A DNA stretch of 34,981 nt from Zoopage sp. CT-All. Taxonomy: Eukaryota; Zoopagomycota; Zoopagomycetes; Zoopagales; Zoopagaceae. The stretch lies in assembly GCA_004114245.1 (NCBI GenBank), contig QZWS01000043.1, positions 1-34,981 on the forward strand, given 5' to 3'. Below, one piece after another: positions 8,675 through 18,423 of the stretch. Position 1 is the first letter of the stretch. Each line of letters begins with the position of its first letter. A program made the position numbers and the translations under genes. The notes under the pieces were generated by a model that saw nothing but the letters and a program-made list of their open reading frames with translations, was not told the origin of the DNA and did not search any database.

Positions 8675-9658
8675 ATGATCCGTGTGCTCCGTCAATGCTT
8701 CACTCCCGTCCGCGCGCGAGATGCACTCCTGGGACAGCACTTGAAACGGATGTATAGTCCGTTCTCTACCAAAGTCATTGTGCCTCGCACGGATTCTGAC
8801 GGAAAGATGAGCAGCAAGCTTATGTTTGAAAACTCCGTTGCCAAATTTGGCCGCGCTGAGGAAGAAGGACTACGAATCCGGATCATCGACAAGGAATCCT
8901 TCTCGGACGCGATGGGCATTGGAGAAACGAAGGAACTACCTCCATCCTCGGTCACCGATCTCTACCGCGACGATATCGGCCCCGATCAGATCCTCGATTA
9001 CGATCCGTGTCTCTACCCAGAAATGAGTGATGAAGCACTCTTATTCTTTGACAGGATGCACGATGTGGCTCGGAACAATGAAAAAGGCACAGGAGAATCC
9101 CGAAGAGTGTTGTATATCGACGAAATGGCAGCCGAGCTAATGAGAGCCGTCAACTGCTATGACCGCATGAGTATTATCATGGTAAAGTGCTCTCGTAATC
9201 TCTACATGGGGAAAGAAGAGTTTGCAGCGAAAGCCGACAGAGAGGGGAGACGAGGCAAGGGCATCGTTTGGCTACTACAAAAATACACGCACGTCAAGGA
9301 CCAAAGGTACAAAAAAGGCGACATCCAACTCGTCGCTCGCATGATTGCAGCATATCAGGCCAACGTCAAGTTGAAAGGAGATGTATACCCCGAGAGAATG
9401 ATGGGGGTCAAAATCAAAGGGGACAGGGTCTATTTCTACTCGATGAGAATGACAGCCTCCTACCTGGAAAGCCTGGAACTAGGTGCACCCTGCGAAGATA
9501 TCGAAGTGCTCAAGTATCCTGTTGAAGACTGCAAAAGTCCCAAGCACTCCGACAAGCCAGGCCTACGCATCTCTGTGCCCGAGGAGAGGAGGCAGATTCT
9601 CGACCATCTCTGGAGTATGAGATGCTATGCCGTTGGGCTGAAAATGATCAAGCGCTAG
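8675..9658 (+). CDS. Unrecognised family, paralogue B (327 aa)
   Basis: This is the most divergent of the three paralogues but collinear with A and C. It has the same Arg-rich N-terminus (MIRVLRQCFTPVRARDALLG) and HLKRMYS possible presequence cleavage site. It also has EEEGLRIRIIDKESFSDAMG, RVYFYSMRMTASYLESLELG and HLWSMRCYAVGLKMIKR. It is ten residues longer, mainly through a charged insert (DCKSPKHSDKPG) near the C-terminus. The start follows 'CCCTCTCCCAAC', a motif also found directly before the ATG of paralogue C, so B and C share promoter-proximal sequence. B and C are convergent, with 72 bp between stops. Function unknown. Confidence 0.78.
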   Translation: MIRVLRQCFTPVRARDALLGQHLKRMYSPFSTKVIVPRTDSDGKMSSKLMFENSVAKFGRAEEEGLRIRIIDKESFSDAMGIGETKELPPSSVTDLYRDDIGPDQILDYDPCLYPEMSDEALLFFDRMHDVARNNEKGTGESRRVLYIDEMAAELMRAVNCYDRMSIIMVKCSRNLYMGKEEFAAKADREGRRGKGIVWLLQKYTHVKDQRYKKGDIQLVARMIAAYQANVKLKGDVYPERMMGVKIKGDRVYFYSMRMTASYLESLELGAPCEDIEVLKYPVEDCKSPKHSDKPGLRISVPEERRQILDHLWSMRCYAVGLKMIKR

Positions 9659-10684
9659 AACGAGGGCAATTAGAGCAACGAGAGATGTTCATTCTAGCTG
9701 ATGTTGTATGCGAGAGATAATTCAGTCCACCTAGCAGCGCCCCAACTTTCTTAGCCCAACGGCATAACATCTCATACTCCACAGATGGTTGAGGATCTGC
9801 CTTCTATCCTCAGGCACGGAGATACTAAGGACCTTGTTGGTGGGGTACTTGAATACTTCGATGTCTTCGCCGGGTGCACCCAGATCCAGACTATTCAGGT
9901 AGGAGACTGTCATTCTCATCGAGTAGAAATAGACCCTGTCGCCTCTGATCTTGATCCCCATCATTCTTACTGAGGAAAGCTCGCACTCTGATGGGGCATT
10001 TTCCTGGTATGCTGCAATCATGCACGATGCGAGCTGGATGTCGCCCATCTTGTACCCGCTGCCACCAATGCACCTATGCTCTTGCATTACCCATACGATG
10101 TCGGTTCCTCTCATTCCCACTTTGTCTGCACTCGTTTCGATTTCATTATCCTCTATGAAGAGCTTAAGAATGCAGGGCGAAATAGTAAGCTCTCTGCCGT
10201 CATCACATTTGACGGCCTTCATGAGTTCAGTTGTCATGTTGTTGATATACAACGTTTCTCGAGGAACTGCTGTGGGATATACGTTGTTTAAAGCGACGGC
10301 GCGCAGTTTAACGAAGAATGAGCATGCTGCGTCGGTCATCTCTGGATGGTCGTTTGGACGGAAGCCGAGGATCTGGTAGGAATTGATCTGATCGCAGTAT
10401 AGATCAGTGACTGATGGAGGCAGTTCCTTCGCTTCTTCGATGCCCATCGCGTCTGAGAAGGATTCCTTGTCGATGATCCGGATTCGTAGCCCTTCTTCCT
10501 CAGCGCGGCCAAACCTGCTAGTGGAGCGTTCAAACAAAAAACGCTTGATCTTCTTTCCGCTAGAATCTGTACGAGACACGCTGACCCTTTTAGCGCTCGT
10601 ATTATACATCCGCTTCAAGTGCTGTCCCGGGAATGCATTGCTCGCGCGGACGGGAATGTAGCATTGACGGAGCGCACGGATCAT
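9604..10684 (-). repeat. Right arm of inverted duplication
   Basis: Inverted partner of 7079-8159. It contains the last codons of intact paralogue B, the B-C spacer and all of paralogue C. Because B is complete here and only a tail in the left arm, this side looks like the parental arrangement. Confidence 0.85.
9731..10684 (-). CDS. Unrecognised family, paralogue C (317 aa)
   Basis: Nearest relative of paralogue A, same length, about 54 differences counted by eye. The N-terminus is MIRALRQCYIPVRASNAFPG with KRMYNTSAKR following, again suggestive of a mitochondrial presequence. Conserved blocks are those listed for A. Differences cluster at residues 48-60, 133-155 and 222-232, leaving the 'EEEGLRIRIIDKESFSDAMG' and C-terminal blocks untouched. 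That pattern suggests constraint on the core and drift or diversifying change in loops. Function unknown. Confidence 0.78.
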   Translation of the reverse strand: MIRALRQCYIPVRASNAFPGQHLKRMYNTSAKRVSVSRTDSSGKKIKRFLFERSTSRFGRAEEEGLRIRIIDKESFSDAMGIEEAKELPPSVTDLYCDQINSYQILGFRPNDHPEMTDAACSFFVKLRAVALNNVYPTAVPRETLYINNMTTELMKAVKCDDGRELTISPCILKLFIEDNEIETSADKVGMRGTDIVWVMQEHRCIGGSGYKMGDIQLASCMIAAYQENAPSECELSSVRMMGIKIRGDRVYFYSMRMTVSYLNSLDLGAPGEDIEVFKYPTNKVLSISVPEDRRQILNHLWSMRCYAVGLRKLGRC

Positions 10685-11188
10685 GTTGGGAGAGGGTGGA
10701 TGAGCCGAGAAAATTCGTTTTCAAATGACGTGTTCTACCAACACATTCTCGAATGACAGGATCAACACTCCTACATGGCACATGCATATAATTACTCTAT
10801 GCAGCATCAGTATATACATGATAGTGGTTAATATTCACTGATCACCTGCAACAGGAGTGCTCCTGTTACTACCACTTCAGGGCAGCAGCACTCTATCTCT
10901 GCAGGTGAATGGTGAATGCACACAACAACGTGTCGATCCCCGAGGCGACATGGTGCAGACGAATGGAAGTCCGCGGTGGCTGCGCGTCCCACCGCAGCGA
11001 TCCCAGTTGCGCGATAGTTGGCCGCGGCTGCGATGTATATTAATTTGATAGAGATCTCTGGCCAGATCGGAGGGAAAGCAATATCCCAGCCAATCTGCAT
11101 CCGCTTATCCCGCATCGGCGTCCCACGAACCTCCGCGGCGTTGAATATAGCGCGCATTGAAGCATTCAACAGACGCATACACTCGACC
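10685..11188. other. Spacer between divergent genes
   Basis: No gene is supported. The part next to paralogue C is AT-rich; from about 10910 it becomes GC-rich and probably holds the promoter and leader of the gene at 11189. Long open frames on the minus strand here are shadows of GC-rich sequence. Confidence 0.4.
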
Positions 11189-11749
11189 ATGTCATTCCTG
11201 ACCGTCTGGTTCTCGTCCGCTGCGACCACTCCCTCCTCGTCGACGCCTGCCACCCCCGCCGCCGAGCTGTCCTCCCCGCCCCTGTCCCCGTCTCGCCACC
11301 ACCGGCACCAGAAATCGCCGTCGTGCGGGGTATCCATCCCGCTGCAACGCACCCTATCCAACCGCTCTGTATTCGCCCACGAACTCCCCCAAGCCACCAT
11401 TACGGCGGCCGCGCTTGAGTTTATCCCGCTGCTGCGCTCCAAATCGTCCGACTCGACGCTCTCCTCTTCCTCGACTCTTCCCGCTTCGCCGCCCCTTGCG
11501 TCTCCCTCCAACGCCTCCCACTCATATGTCATCGTGCGTGGATCCGAGTACTACAAGCGCATGCGGATGCTGCGTGAGCTTGGGATTGAGCCGGACACGC
11601 CGATGGATGTTGAAGAGCGTGAAGGGCTGGCGCAGCAGCGACGCCAGCAGCGATTGTCGTTTGACGACGACGATGATGTGCACGGGGCTACGGCTGCATT
11701 TGGCAGCATTACACTGAGCGTCGGCGCCTCGGGCAGTGTTCGTCGCTAA
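11189..11749 (+). CDS. Hypothetical Ser/Pro-rich protein (186 aa)
   Basis: Not recognised. From MSFLTVWFSS the first 60 residues are Ser/Thr/Pro/Ala-rich (TPATPAAELSSPPLSPSRHH). A short ordered-looking part follows: SYVIVRGSEYYKRMRMLREL, then GIEPDTPMDVEEREGLAQQR. An acidic run DDDDDVHG comes near the end. Such sequence is typical of intrinsically disordered fungal regulators. 'SPSR' and 'TPSS' offer possible proline-directed phosphosites. The frame is open 57 codons further upstream, but the upstream Met lies in leader-like sequence, so 11189 is preferred. No intron is needed. A polyadenylation signal lies at 12213. Confidence 0.6.
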   Translation: MSFLTVWFSSAATTPSSSTPATPAAELSSPPLSPSRHHRHQKSPSCGVSIPLQRTLSNRSVFAHELPQATITAAALEFIPLLRSKSSDSTLSSSSTLPASPPLASPSNASHSYVIVRGSEYYKRMRMLRELGIEPDTPMDVEEREGLAQQRRQQRLSFDDDDDVHGATAAFGSITLSVGASGSVRR

Positions 11750-12362
11750 CAGCTTCCTTCGTTGCACCACCGTAGCACCCCTTTGAGGCGATCCTCCGCC
11801 TTCCATTCCGTTTCGTTCTCGCCCGTTGTGTCTGTATCTGTATCATCACCTTGTCAGCGTATCTTTAGCTCTCACCTTGTCGTGGCGCCGCCGGGTCTAT
11901 TCATCCATCTCTTATCTTACGCCCTTTCTCGCAATCTACGGCCATTGGTTCATCATTTTCTGTACTGCTTATACTACCATCGCATTACCGCCTCGCATCC
12001 GTTTGCCCAATGCCAGCCGCATACTCCCATTCGGTACCAGCAACGATCCTATACTCTGTTACTATATACCTGTACCTCCCCTATTGTGTTCGGTACGATA
12101 TTTTCTTATCCTCCTATCCATGGCCCAGTGCTGTGGATCGTGTCATGTCCATATGCTTGTGCCGAGTGGGTGACGAGGCAGCGATGGTCCCAAATGTTGA
12201 CCTGCCATCTCCAATAAAGTTTCGTTTTATGATAGAATGCACCCGCCTCGTCTTCTTCGGTGTTTACTGCTTTCTTGCAAAATCGTTCACAACCACAGAG
12301 TCCATGGAATCAACAACAGCCCCTACCCGACGGTCCACCGCCTTCTCACCCTGCTCACCCCC
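11750..12362 (+). other. Probable long 3' UTR, no gene seen
   Basis: Pyrimidine-rich, with open frames in all three forward registers but no domain-like protein. It ends with AATAAA at 12213-12218, so most of it is probably the 3' UTR of the 11189 gene. The stretch 12220-12362 lies between that signal and the LIS1 stop. Confidence 0.4.
12213..12218 (+). terminator. Candidate polyadenylation signal AATAAA
   Basis: Sits about 460 bp after the stop at 11749 and 145 bp before the convergent LIS1 stop, in a 'CCAATAAAGTTTCG' context. Confidence 0.5.
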
Positions 12363-13965
12363 TCATCTGCACTCCCAGATCTTGACCACATTGTCGACGC
12401 CACCCGTCACAATCACTGGCCCCATCCCAGCACTTCCGCCGGCCTTGACCGATGTCTGCACCGCCACAGTCGTGCAGAAGTGCGAATGGGCTTCGAGGGT
12501 ACGCGCGCAGCGCCCCGTCCTCAAGTCCCATACCTTGACTGTCTTGTCGTCGGACGCACTAAGCATATACTTGCCGTTCGGGTGGAATGCGATTCGGCGC
12601 ACCCAGTTGTCGTGGCCGTGAAAGGTGTGTAGTAGGCGGTTGGTTACAACCTCGAACAAACGCAGCGTCTTGTCACGTGAGCCAGATATCACATACGTGC
12701 CAGGAACCGCGGCCGTGGTATCACCGGCCTTGGTCCTAGCGCCTTCGCTGCCCGTCACGGCAGCAATCGACGTCCCGTTGGTTACAGCATCTGGCTCGGG
12801 CGAGGCAGCCAGGCTCGCAGTGCCGCCGCGTCCAACACCAATAAGCTCCTTGATCGCAGCGTATGCCTCGATTGGCACAAACTCGGCGCAGTTCACAACA
12901 TGATCGTGGCCGCGCAGCTCATACCGCCCATCGTTTCCTCCGCCGCCTGGCGCCATCACCGCCGCCAGGTCCCACACGCGGCATGTCTGATCATTGCCAC
13001 CGGTGACCAGCCACCGTCCATCCGTGGACGCACGCACACACCGCACCCACTCCAAGTGCCCGTGCAGCGTGCGGATGCAATATCCGTTGGAGAGGTCCCA
13101 GATCCTCACCGTTCTGTCACGCGACGCGGTAGCAATCCTTGCGCCGCCTCCGGCAGCCGCACCCGGGATAAAGCACACGGCCGAGACGGCGTGGTCGTGC
13201 CCATGCAGGGTCTTGATGCACTTGAACTCGTTTTTGGGATCCCAGACCTTGATGGTCAGGTCGGCAGAGCAGGAGACAAGCGTTCCCGAGCCAGGGGGGG
13301 CATCGGGCGCGTAAGCATCCTGGCGCGGGTCCCAGACGACATCCTGCACGGACTTGGTGTGGCCCTTGAGGGTGCGCTCAAACTCGCCGGTTTCCCAGTC
13401 CCAGAGCTTGATTGTGTTGTCCTCGGACGCAGAAGCGAGGAGGGTATGGAAGGGATGGAGGGAAAGTGCGGTGATGGGGGCGCGGTGCGAGGTGAGGGTG
13501 TAGCGCGGCGGGGCGCGGGGCAACCAGTCGGCCGTGAAGCCGCCAGCCTTGCCGCGAGCGACCATCATCCCGCCGGGCGCAAGCGCCGCGGCCGCCGACG
13601 CCGTAGCGAGCTCCTGCTGCAGCTGGCCCATCTTGCTCTCCAAATCCATGATCTAGTCGCGTTGGTGGGAACGCATGGACGGAGGAGCGGCAAACCTTCT
13701 TCTGCAGGCGAATCACCGACGTCCATTTCTTTTCCAACAGACCCGCATACTTGCTTTTAGGGTCGGCGCCCGGACTAAAGTGCTCTTCGTTGATGCCGCA
13801 GTCTGCGCGGAAAGCGTCGATGGCGGCGGCGTAGCCCATGTTGTGCATGAAATCGAGCATTGCGCATTGCCTGGGCACGGGTGTCAGCGGCAGCGTAGGC
13901 AGATGCGCAGGCAAAGCAGAGACATACAGTTCGTTGCGCTGGCGGTCGGATAGGACGCTCGACAT
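12363..13965 (-). CDS. PAC1: LIS1/PAC1 dynein regulator
   Basis: Three exons: 13928-13965, 13696-13870, 12363-13652 (introns 57 and 43 bp), giving 500 aa. Exons 1-2 encode a LisH dimerisation motif ([20 protein letters not shown]) followed by [19 protein letters not shown], nearly identical to animal LIS1. A short coiled coil ([18 protein letters not shown]) follows. Exon 3 holds seven WD40 repeats, with [29 protein letters not shown] and the terminal [13 protein letters not shown] diagnostic. LIS1 binds the dynein motor ring and, with NudE-type partners, promotes nuclear migration and spindle positioning. The protein is about 90 aa longer than animal LIS1 because of Gly/Ala-rich loop inserts and a spacer ([16 protein letters not shown]) between blades. 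The LisH motif is split by an intron after 38 coding bases. Confidence 0.95.
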
Positions 13966-14788
13966 GGTGGCGGAGGCGCGGGTGCCGGCGGCGGTCGTTA
14001 TATCGGCGGGATGCTGCGTGCCGTCGGAAATATCAAGCTCGATCAACAGTCGTAGCTGGGCGGCAGCGACTCGGGCTTTGCATCCCAGATAGGAAGGCAT
14101 GCGGCGTGCAGGTCGAATGTAGAAGATGCATAATCTTATGGATAAGCGACTGATGACTAATCAGGCAATGCTAATGCTGCGAGGCCACAACCGGCTGCGA
14201 CCCTATGACAGCCCAAAGTCACCGAAAGGGTGCCACCCCCTGCCCTCCATCTTTTTCTCTTGGTGCCCTGGTGGCCATTTCATGGATGCGTCTATGGTAC
14301 GAGTCCGCCTGGGCACTGCTCGGGGCGCCACCAAGACTGCTGTCAGCATGCAAAATAGGCCAAGTGCAAGATCACTACTGGGTGGAGTTGGAAAGCGCAT
14401 TCTATAATGTGAAGTGTGGTGTGGGGTGACGTGCGATTGGCTGTAACAAAGTGCAGGGAAAGGTGGGCAAAGCAGGAAGCAGCAGCTAAAGTTGAGAGGC
14501 TGCTTTAGCTTCACTTCCCCAACAAGGGCTGATTGTTGGTGCTGGAGCAACAATCACCATTGACCAATTAAGATGGCATATGTACAAGTACTTTGTTTAC
14601 TTGACAAAAGGGATTCTATTATTGATAAATAATAAATGCCTTGTGGATTAGGGCTTATAATACTTTGAACACTACTAAAATGGGCTAATGACTCTTACTT
14701 GGCTATAAAGTACTTCTTCTTTCAATCACTGCTTTGGCTTCCACACTTAGTTTGAGTTTGAGACTTGGTGATACTTACCTTGTTGAGC
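13966..14788. other. Divergent promoter region
   Basis: Between the divergent LIS1 and 14789 genes. GC-rich to about 14100 (LIS1 leader), then mixed, then AT-rich from 14560. A CRE-like 'GGTGACGTGCG' and an inverted CCAAT ('ATTGG') occur near 14425-14440; either could be functional. No gene or RNA is recognised; short open frames look random. Confidence 0.35.
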
Positions 14789-16486
14789 ATGCAGCTTGTG
14801 CAGCATCTTGAAGGAGAAACCTCATACATGCCATCCGCCGCTGCTGATTACGATCTCGCATATCACCGCGCTGCGCGATTCCACCAGTACTCATTTAAAT
14901 CCGACGCCGGCTTTCTCCGCGGTCTTGCCTCGCTGAATGTGCCGCCCGGGGATGATCTCCGCTTGCTGCGAGCCCAGATATTTTACTACTCGCGGCGAAT
15001 AGAGCACATCACTTTGGACGAGTACGCCGCATATATTCTGCAGATGTCTAGCAAAAATTGCAACTTTGAGACAAGAAGTGGTGGTGCTAATTTGCCTCCG
15101 GGAGCTGTCTTGGCGCCGTCATCGGGATGTCCGTTTTCATCAGGGCGATTGCATTCTGCAGGCGGCTCCTTTTCCCCATCGCCACAGTGTCCCTTTACCG
15201 GTGCCCGAGACTCGACAATCGACTGTTCTATTGGCACAAAATTCCTGAGAGTGCAAGTACCAAGCGGCGACGGGATGGATCCGGGAAGGCATCCGTGGAT
15301 CGCTGTCATATCCATTCGGGATGCATCTCCCTGGACAATCGACCGTATTCGTGCATTATCTTGGACGATAAGTGAAGTGCAAAACCGAGTAAAGCGAGAG
15401 CTGGCTGATAGTAGCGCGCAGCCTATTGTAATCCTCACATCCGATGCTGGCATCTGTCCGCCTTCTGACTCGGAGCCTGTCGCTCCTTTTGCATCGACTC
15501 GCATAGAAACCAAAGACTGGCGTGTGTTTTGCCCTGAATTCGATGCCGATATTCCCGTGGGCGATCTACGGGATGAACTCGCACTTCTGGTCTCGGCGAT
15601 AGAAGGCCTCGCGTTTCCACTTATTGCCGTTCTCAATGGACATACCCATCCCCTTGTTCTCGATACGCTGGTCGCTTCGAATAATTCCGTTCTCATTGCT
15701 ACCGAGAATACTATTGTTAATGTAAAAGATATGCGGCCTGAGCCGCTTGAGGGTGTGTTTCCCGGGTCTATTTGGCTAAATCGGTGCATGCCCGATGATC
15801 CCGCAATTCGTCGTTATTTAGTCACTATGGCGCATTTTGCTAATGCAGCTATGCCTATCTTGGCCAGCACCGAGCTCTCGTTTCGCTCACCTTCGCTCTG
15901 CCTTCGCGCTGCAGACCTCACCACTAGCCGTCGACACCAATCATGTCTTGCCCAAGCCTTTCTAGCAACCCGGGAATATCCACGCTTTATTCAACATATA
16001 CAGTCCACAAATGGTGGCCCCGCAAGTGACGACTCTTCTACTGAGTGTTCCAAGGCTCCATCCGTTCATTCGCTAATTGCCACCTGGGACAAGGTTTGGT
16101 GCGGATGCGATTCCCTCGATGCCTGGCTCCCCGAAATCAGCTACATGTTCGCACCAGACACTCTCAGCACTGACGACCTTTTGGTACGCGTTGAAGCCAC
16201 TCTAAGCGATCCTCCGTTGCATTTTGATTCGGGGTGGTTGCTTTGGTTGAAAGCTGGGCTGCAAAGCATTGTTTCCAATCAACTGGTGCACCACCTTGAT
16301 GCACACCTCGCAGCAGTTGGATGCAAGGCTGTAGCAGCCGTGGATGGGGACAGAATATCGGTTACTACCGTGAGACCCTGTAGGCATGAATCGTTAGTGG
16401 ACTGGTTTGCTGTGCACTCAGTGTCGCTCCAGTCAAGTATTTCCAAGTCTGCAAGGGAAGGATGTCCGTATTTTCGTGGAGCGTAG
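14789..16486 (+). CDS. Divergent crotonase-fold protein (HIBCH/mS47-like), probably non-enzymatic
   Basis: The 565 aa single exon starts MQLVQHLEGE; MPSAAADYD at 14828 is an alternative start. The middle follows the crotonase plan: WIAVISIRDASPWTIDRIRA (strand and helix), AQPIVILTSDAG, RVFCPEFDADIPVGDL (the usual FC-GGDL loop), FPLIAVLNGHTHPL (usual PxIAxxNG-xxxGGG), then VLIATENTIVNVKDM and EGVFPGSIWLNRCM. Where active enoyl-CoA hydratases and 3-hydroxyisobutyryl-CoA hydrolases have Gly-rich oxyanion-hole loops, this protein has 'CPEFD' and 'HTHPLV', so catalysis looks lost. Fungal mitoribosomal mS47/Ehd3 is one known reuse of this fold, but the first 150 residues (FLRGLASLNVPPGDDLRLLR, then YSRRIEHITLDEYAAYI) are not ones I know from it. 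Five Cys-Pro pairs occur, three as GCPF, QCPF and GCPY. Role unknown; mitochondrial location is possible but no clear presequence is seen. Confidence 0.6.
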   Translation: MQLVQHLEGETSYMPSAAADYDLAYHRAARFHQYSFKSDAGFLRGLASLNVPPGDDLRLLRAQIFYYSRRIEHITLDEYAAYILQMSSKNCNFETRSGGANLPPGAVLAPSSGCPFSSGRLHSAGGSFSPSPQCPFTGARDSTIDCSIGTKFLRVQVPSGDGMDPGRHPWIAVISIRDASPWTIDRIRALSWTISEVQNRVKRELADSSAQPIVILTSDAGICPPSDSEPVAPFASTRIETKDWRVFCPEFDADIPVGDLRDELALLVSAIEGLAFPLIAVLNGHTHPLVLDTLVASNNSVLIATENTIVNVKDMRPEPLEGVFPGSIWLNRCMPDDPAIRRYLVTMAHFANAAMPILASTELSFRSPSLCLRAADLTTSRRHQSCLAQAFLATREYPRFIQHIQSTNGGPASDDSSTECSKAPSVHSLIATWDKVWCGCDSLDAWLPEISYMFAPDTLSTDDLLVRVEATLSDPPLHFDSGWLLWLKAGLQSIVSNQLVHHLDAHLAAVGCKAVAAVDGDRISVTTVRPCRHESLVDWFAVHSVSLQSSISKSAREGCPYFRGA

Positions 16487-16769
16487 TTTGGTATTGTAAT
16501 TTGATTACAGTGTACAAGTCAATGGTCACTAGCTCCTTATTCATACCTCAAGCTTTATCTCCATATGGCCAGCTAGCCAGTTGCTTCACTCTCAAGTATG
16601 CAATTCTAGTGCCAATGTATGATCCTTACTAGTAAGCACTTATTTAGCAGCTCGCAATAAAAACAAGATAATTGTGGAGATCAACAGATGGAGTGCCAGG
16701 CATAAAGCGCTATCTATGACATAGCATCAACACCATTTTACCACACCCCCTCCCCCCAGCCTACAGTTG

Positions 16770-18316
16770 TCAAAGACAGCCAGTACAGTTATACAAAGTA
16801 TCGTGCGTAAATGTATCACACGCCAGGCAGAACCAGTGTCGACATCGTGGACATTCAAACCGCCCACTCGATATTTCATCCTCGGCCATATTCGAGGTCG
16901 ACTTTATCTTTCCGGGGGGATGCTGCTGCAATTCCGAAAAGGTGTCATTGCACGCCCAACACCGTGCACAGTCTGTCACTGCCGCTCTAGTCACCAGAAT
17001 CGATAACAAGGACGAGGGTATGTACATACAAACCTGTCCCAGGAAACTGCGCGGTATATAGGCACGGGGAACAGATGGTGGTTGGCCCGAGCAAGATGCG
17101 TGCTTGCGGCAAGAATAATACCACATCGTGGGCATGGCTGAGGGATATCGCAGACTTGAGCGTTGCAGTCCGGGCATACGTAGCCCTTCGTCTTGAGCTC
17201 CATATGACTAGCCAAGATGCCATCAATATGCAGACAAAGGGCAATATACCACGAGCAAAGAACAGGATTCGCCACGTCGGTGATTCGCCGCGGAAAACCC
17301 ATTCTCATTCCACCGATTGCAACATCGGATCGAGGGGGGTCGTTCCCTGCAATAGAAGCGTCCACGCCCACGTCTACAACCGATGGCGGTGGTACGGCTT
17401 CCAGGATGGCTTCCTTCGCATGGGTCTCGTCCATTGCCACTACATACTTTCCTTGTGTCGTTTGGCACATCTTCTTCAGCACGTGAACTTCCGCGGAGAG
17501 TGAGACGACAGAGACTCGGATGCCAGCGGCACGAACCATCTCCAGGGTATCCATCAGCGATTCGGGATCGCATGTATGCACTGCTCCAACAATCATAAGG
17601 ATTTCTCGCGTCCCGCCAACAGGGCCACCTCCGTTCAACGCCGACACGTGCGGCACGCTGCAAAGCGCACGCAGCGCCACGCCCAGCGCATTGCCAAAGC
17701 TCGCTTCTCCCCGAGGGTCCTCCGCCTTTATCTTTGCTGCCGCACGCATCACCATATCTGGACTATCGCTAAACCCGGCGCGAAGCTCGGCAACACCGTC
17801 CTTGAGGCATATCACCGCCGCTTGCGCAATCGGGTTTTGCTCGTGAAACTCGCGCAGAAACATCTCCGCCAAGGAATTGGCCACTCGGTGTCGGGTGGGA
17901 AGAAAATCCCTTGCAGAAGGATCGTTGTCGCTCAGTGCACGGGACGCGTCAATGACGAGGCAGACGTGGCGGATGATGCCCTTCTGGATGATTCGACCAG
18001 CACTGCCTTCGCCATCCCCAGGCTCGGCAGTCGCAGATACCGCCGCCAGATACTGCCGTCGCCGTCGCTGCAGATTCGATAACACTCCGGCCGAGGCGGA
18101 CAATGCACCAGCTTCGTCTTCGTGGATTTGATCCCAGGAACGAGTGTAGGCCTCCCATGCGTAGCCGCCGCTGCCGGTCTTGCCGCCTATTGATGCAACA
18201 CCCGCGGGTCGAGCCAGCATTTTCTTTGCGCGTCCTCGAGCTGCCGCGCCGGATTTTCCGCGTGAGGTCGATTCGGTGTATTCATCGTCCGAAGCCAGAT
18301 ACTCTGGGTCGCTCAT
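16770..18316 (-). CDS. SSL1: TFIIH core subunit SSL1 (p44/GTF2H2)
   Basis: Two exons: 17034-18316 and 16770-16986 (46 bp intron), 499 aa. A low-complexity N-terminus (MSDPEYLASDDEYTEST) precedes YAWEAYTRSWDQIHEDEAG. A von Willebrand A fold follows: IIRHVCLVIDASRAL, then REFHEQNPIAQAAVICLKDG and AAGIRVSVVSLSAEVHVLKK. Then come MRMGFPRRI and two zinc modules. The first is YVCPDCNAQVCDIPQPCPRC followed by HLARANHHLFP; the second is DCARCWACNDTF then FECPRCRHWFCLACDTF and HDTLYNCTGC, restored by the splice. SSL1 stimulates the XPD/Rad3 helicase in TFIIH for transcription initiation and nucleotide-excision repair. A Lys/Ser-rich insert (HPPGKIKSTSNMAEDE) sits between zinc ligands of the second module. 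It is head-to-head with INTS4. Confidence 0.93.
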
Positions 18317-18423
18317 CCGAGTGTTGTACAACTCCCAAATCTGCGGCTCATGCTGTACAGCCTCAATGTCACACTGGCCAAGGCATGAGGGCATATTATT
18401 TCCAGCGCACTCACATTCGATAG
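18317..18423. promoter_or_regulatory. Very short bidirectional promoter, SSL1/INTS4
   Basis: Only about 107 bp separate the SSL1 ATG from the first INTS4 coding sequence I can support. Both transcripts must start within or across this gap. Part of it may itself be coding: on the plus strand an ATG at 18350 opens a short frame 'MLYSLNVTLAK' that could be the first INTS4 exon. No TATA box is seen. Confidence 0.5.

Noticed and set aside
10828-11532. Long minus-strand ORF (234 codons) opposite the 11189 gene
   Set aside because: Composition is that of the antisense of a Ser/Pro-rich frame; no domain, and it begins inside the coding region of the better-supported plus-strand gene.
11762-12217. 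Plus-strand ORF of 151 codons
   Set aside because: Pyrimidine-rich, no domain-like sequence, three frames open, lies between a stop and a polyadenylation signal. Called 3' UTR.
14100-14560. Short ORFs between LIS1 and the crotonase-like gene
   Set aside because: No codon bias or domain; both strands open over the same stretch.
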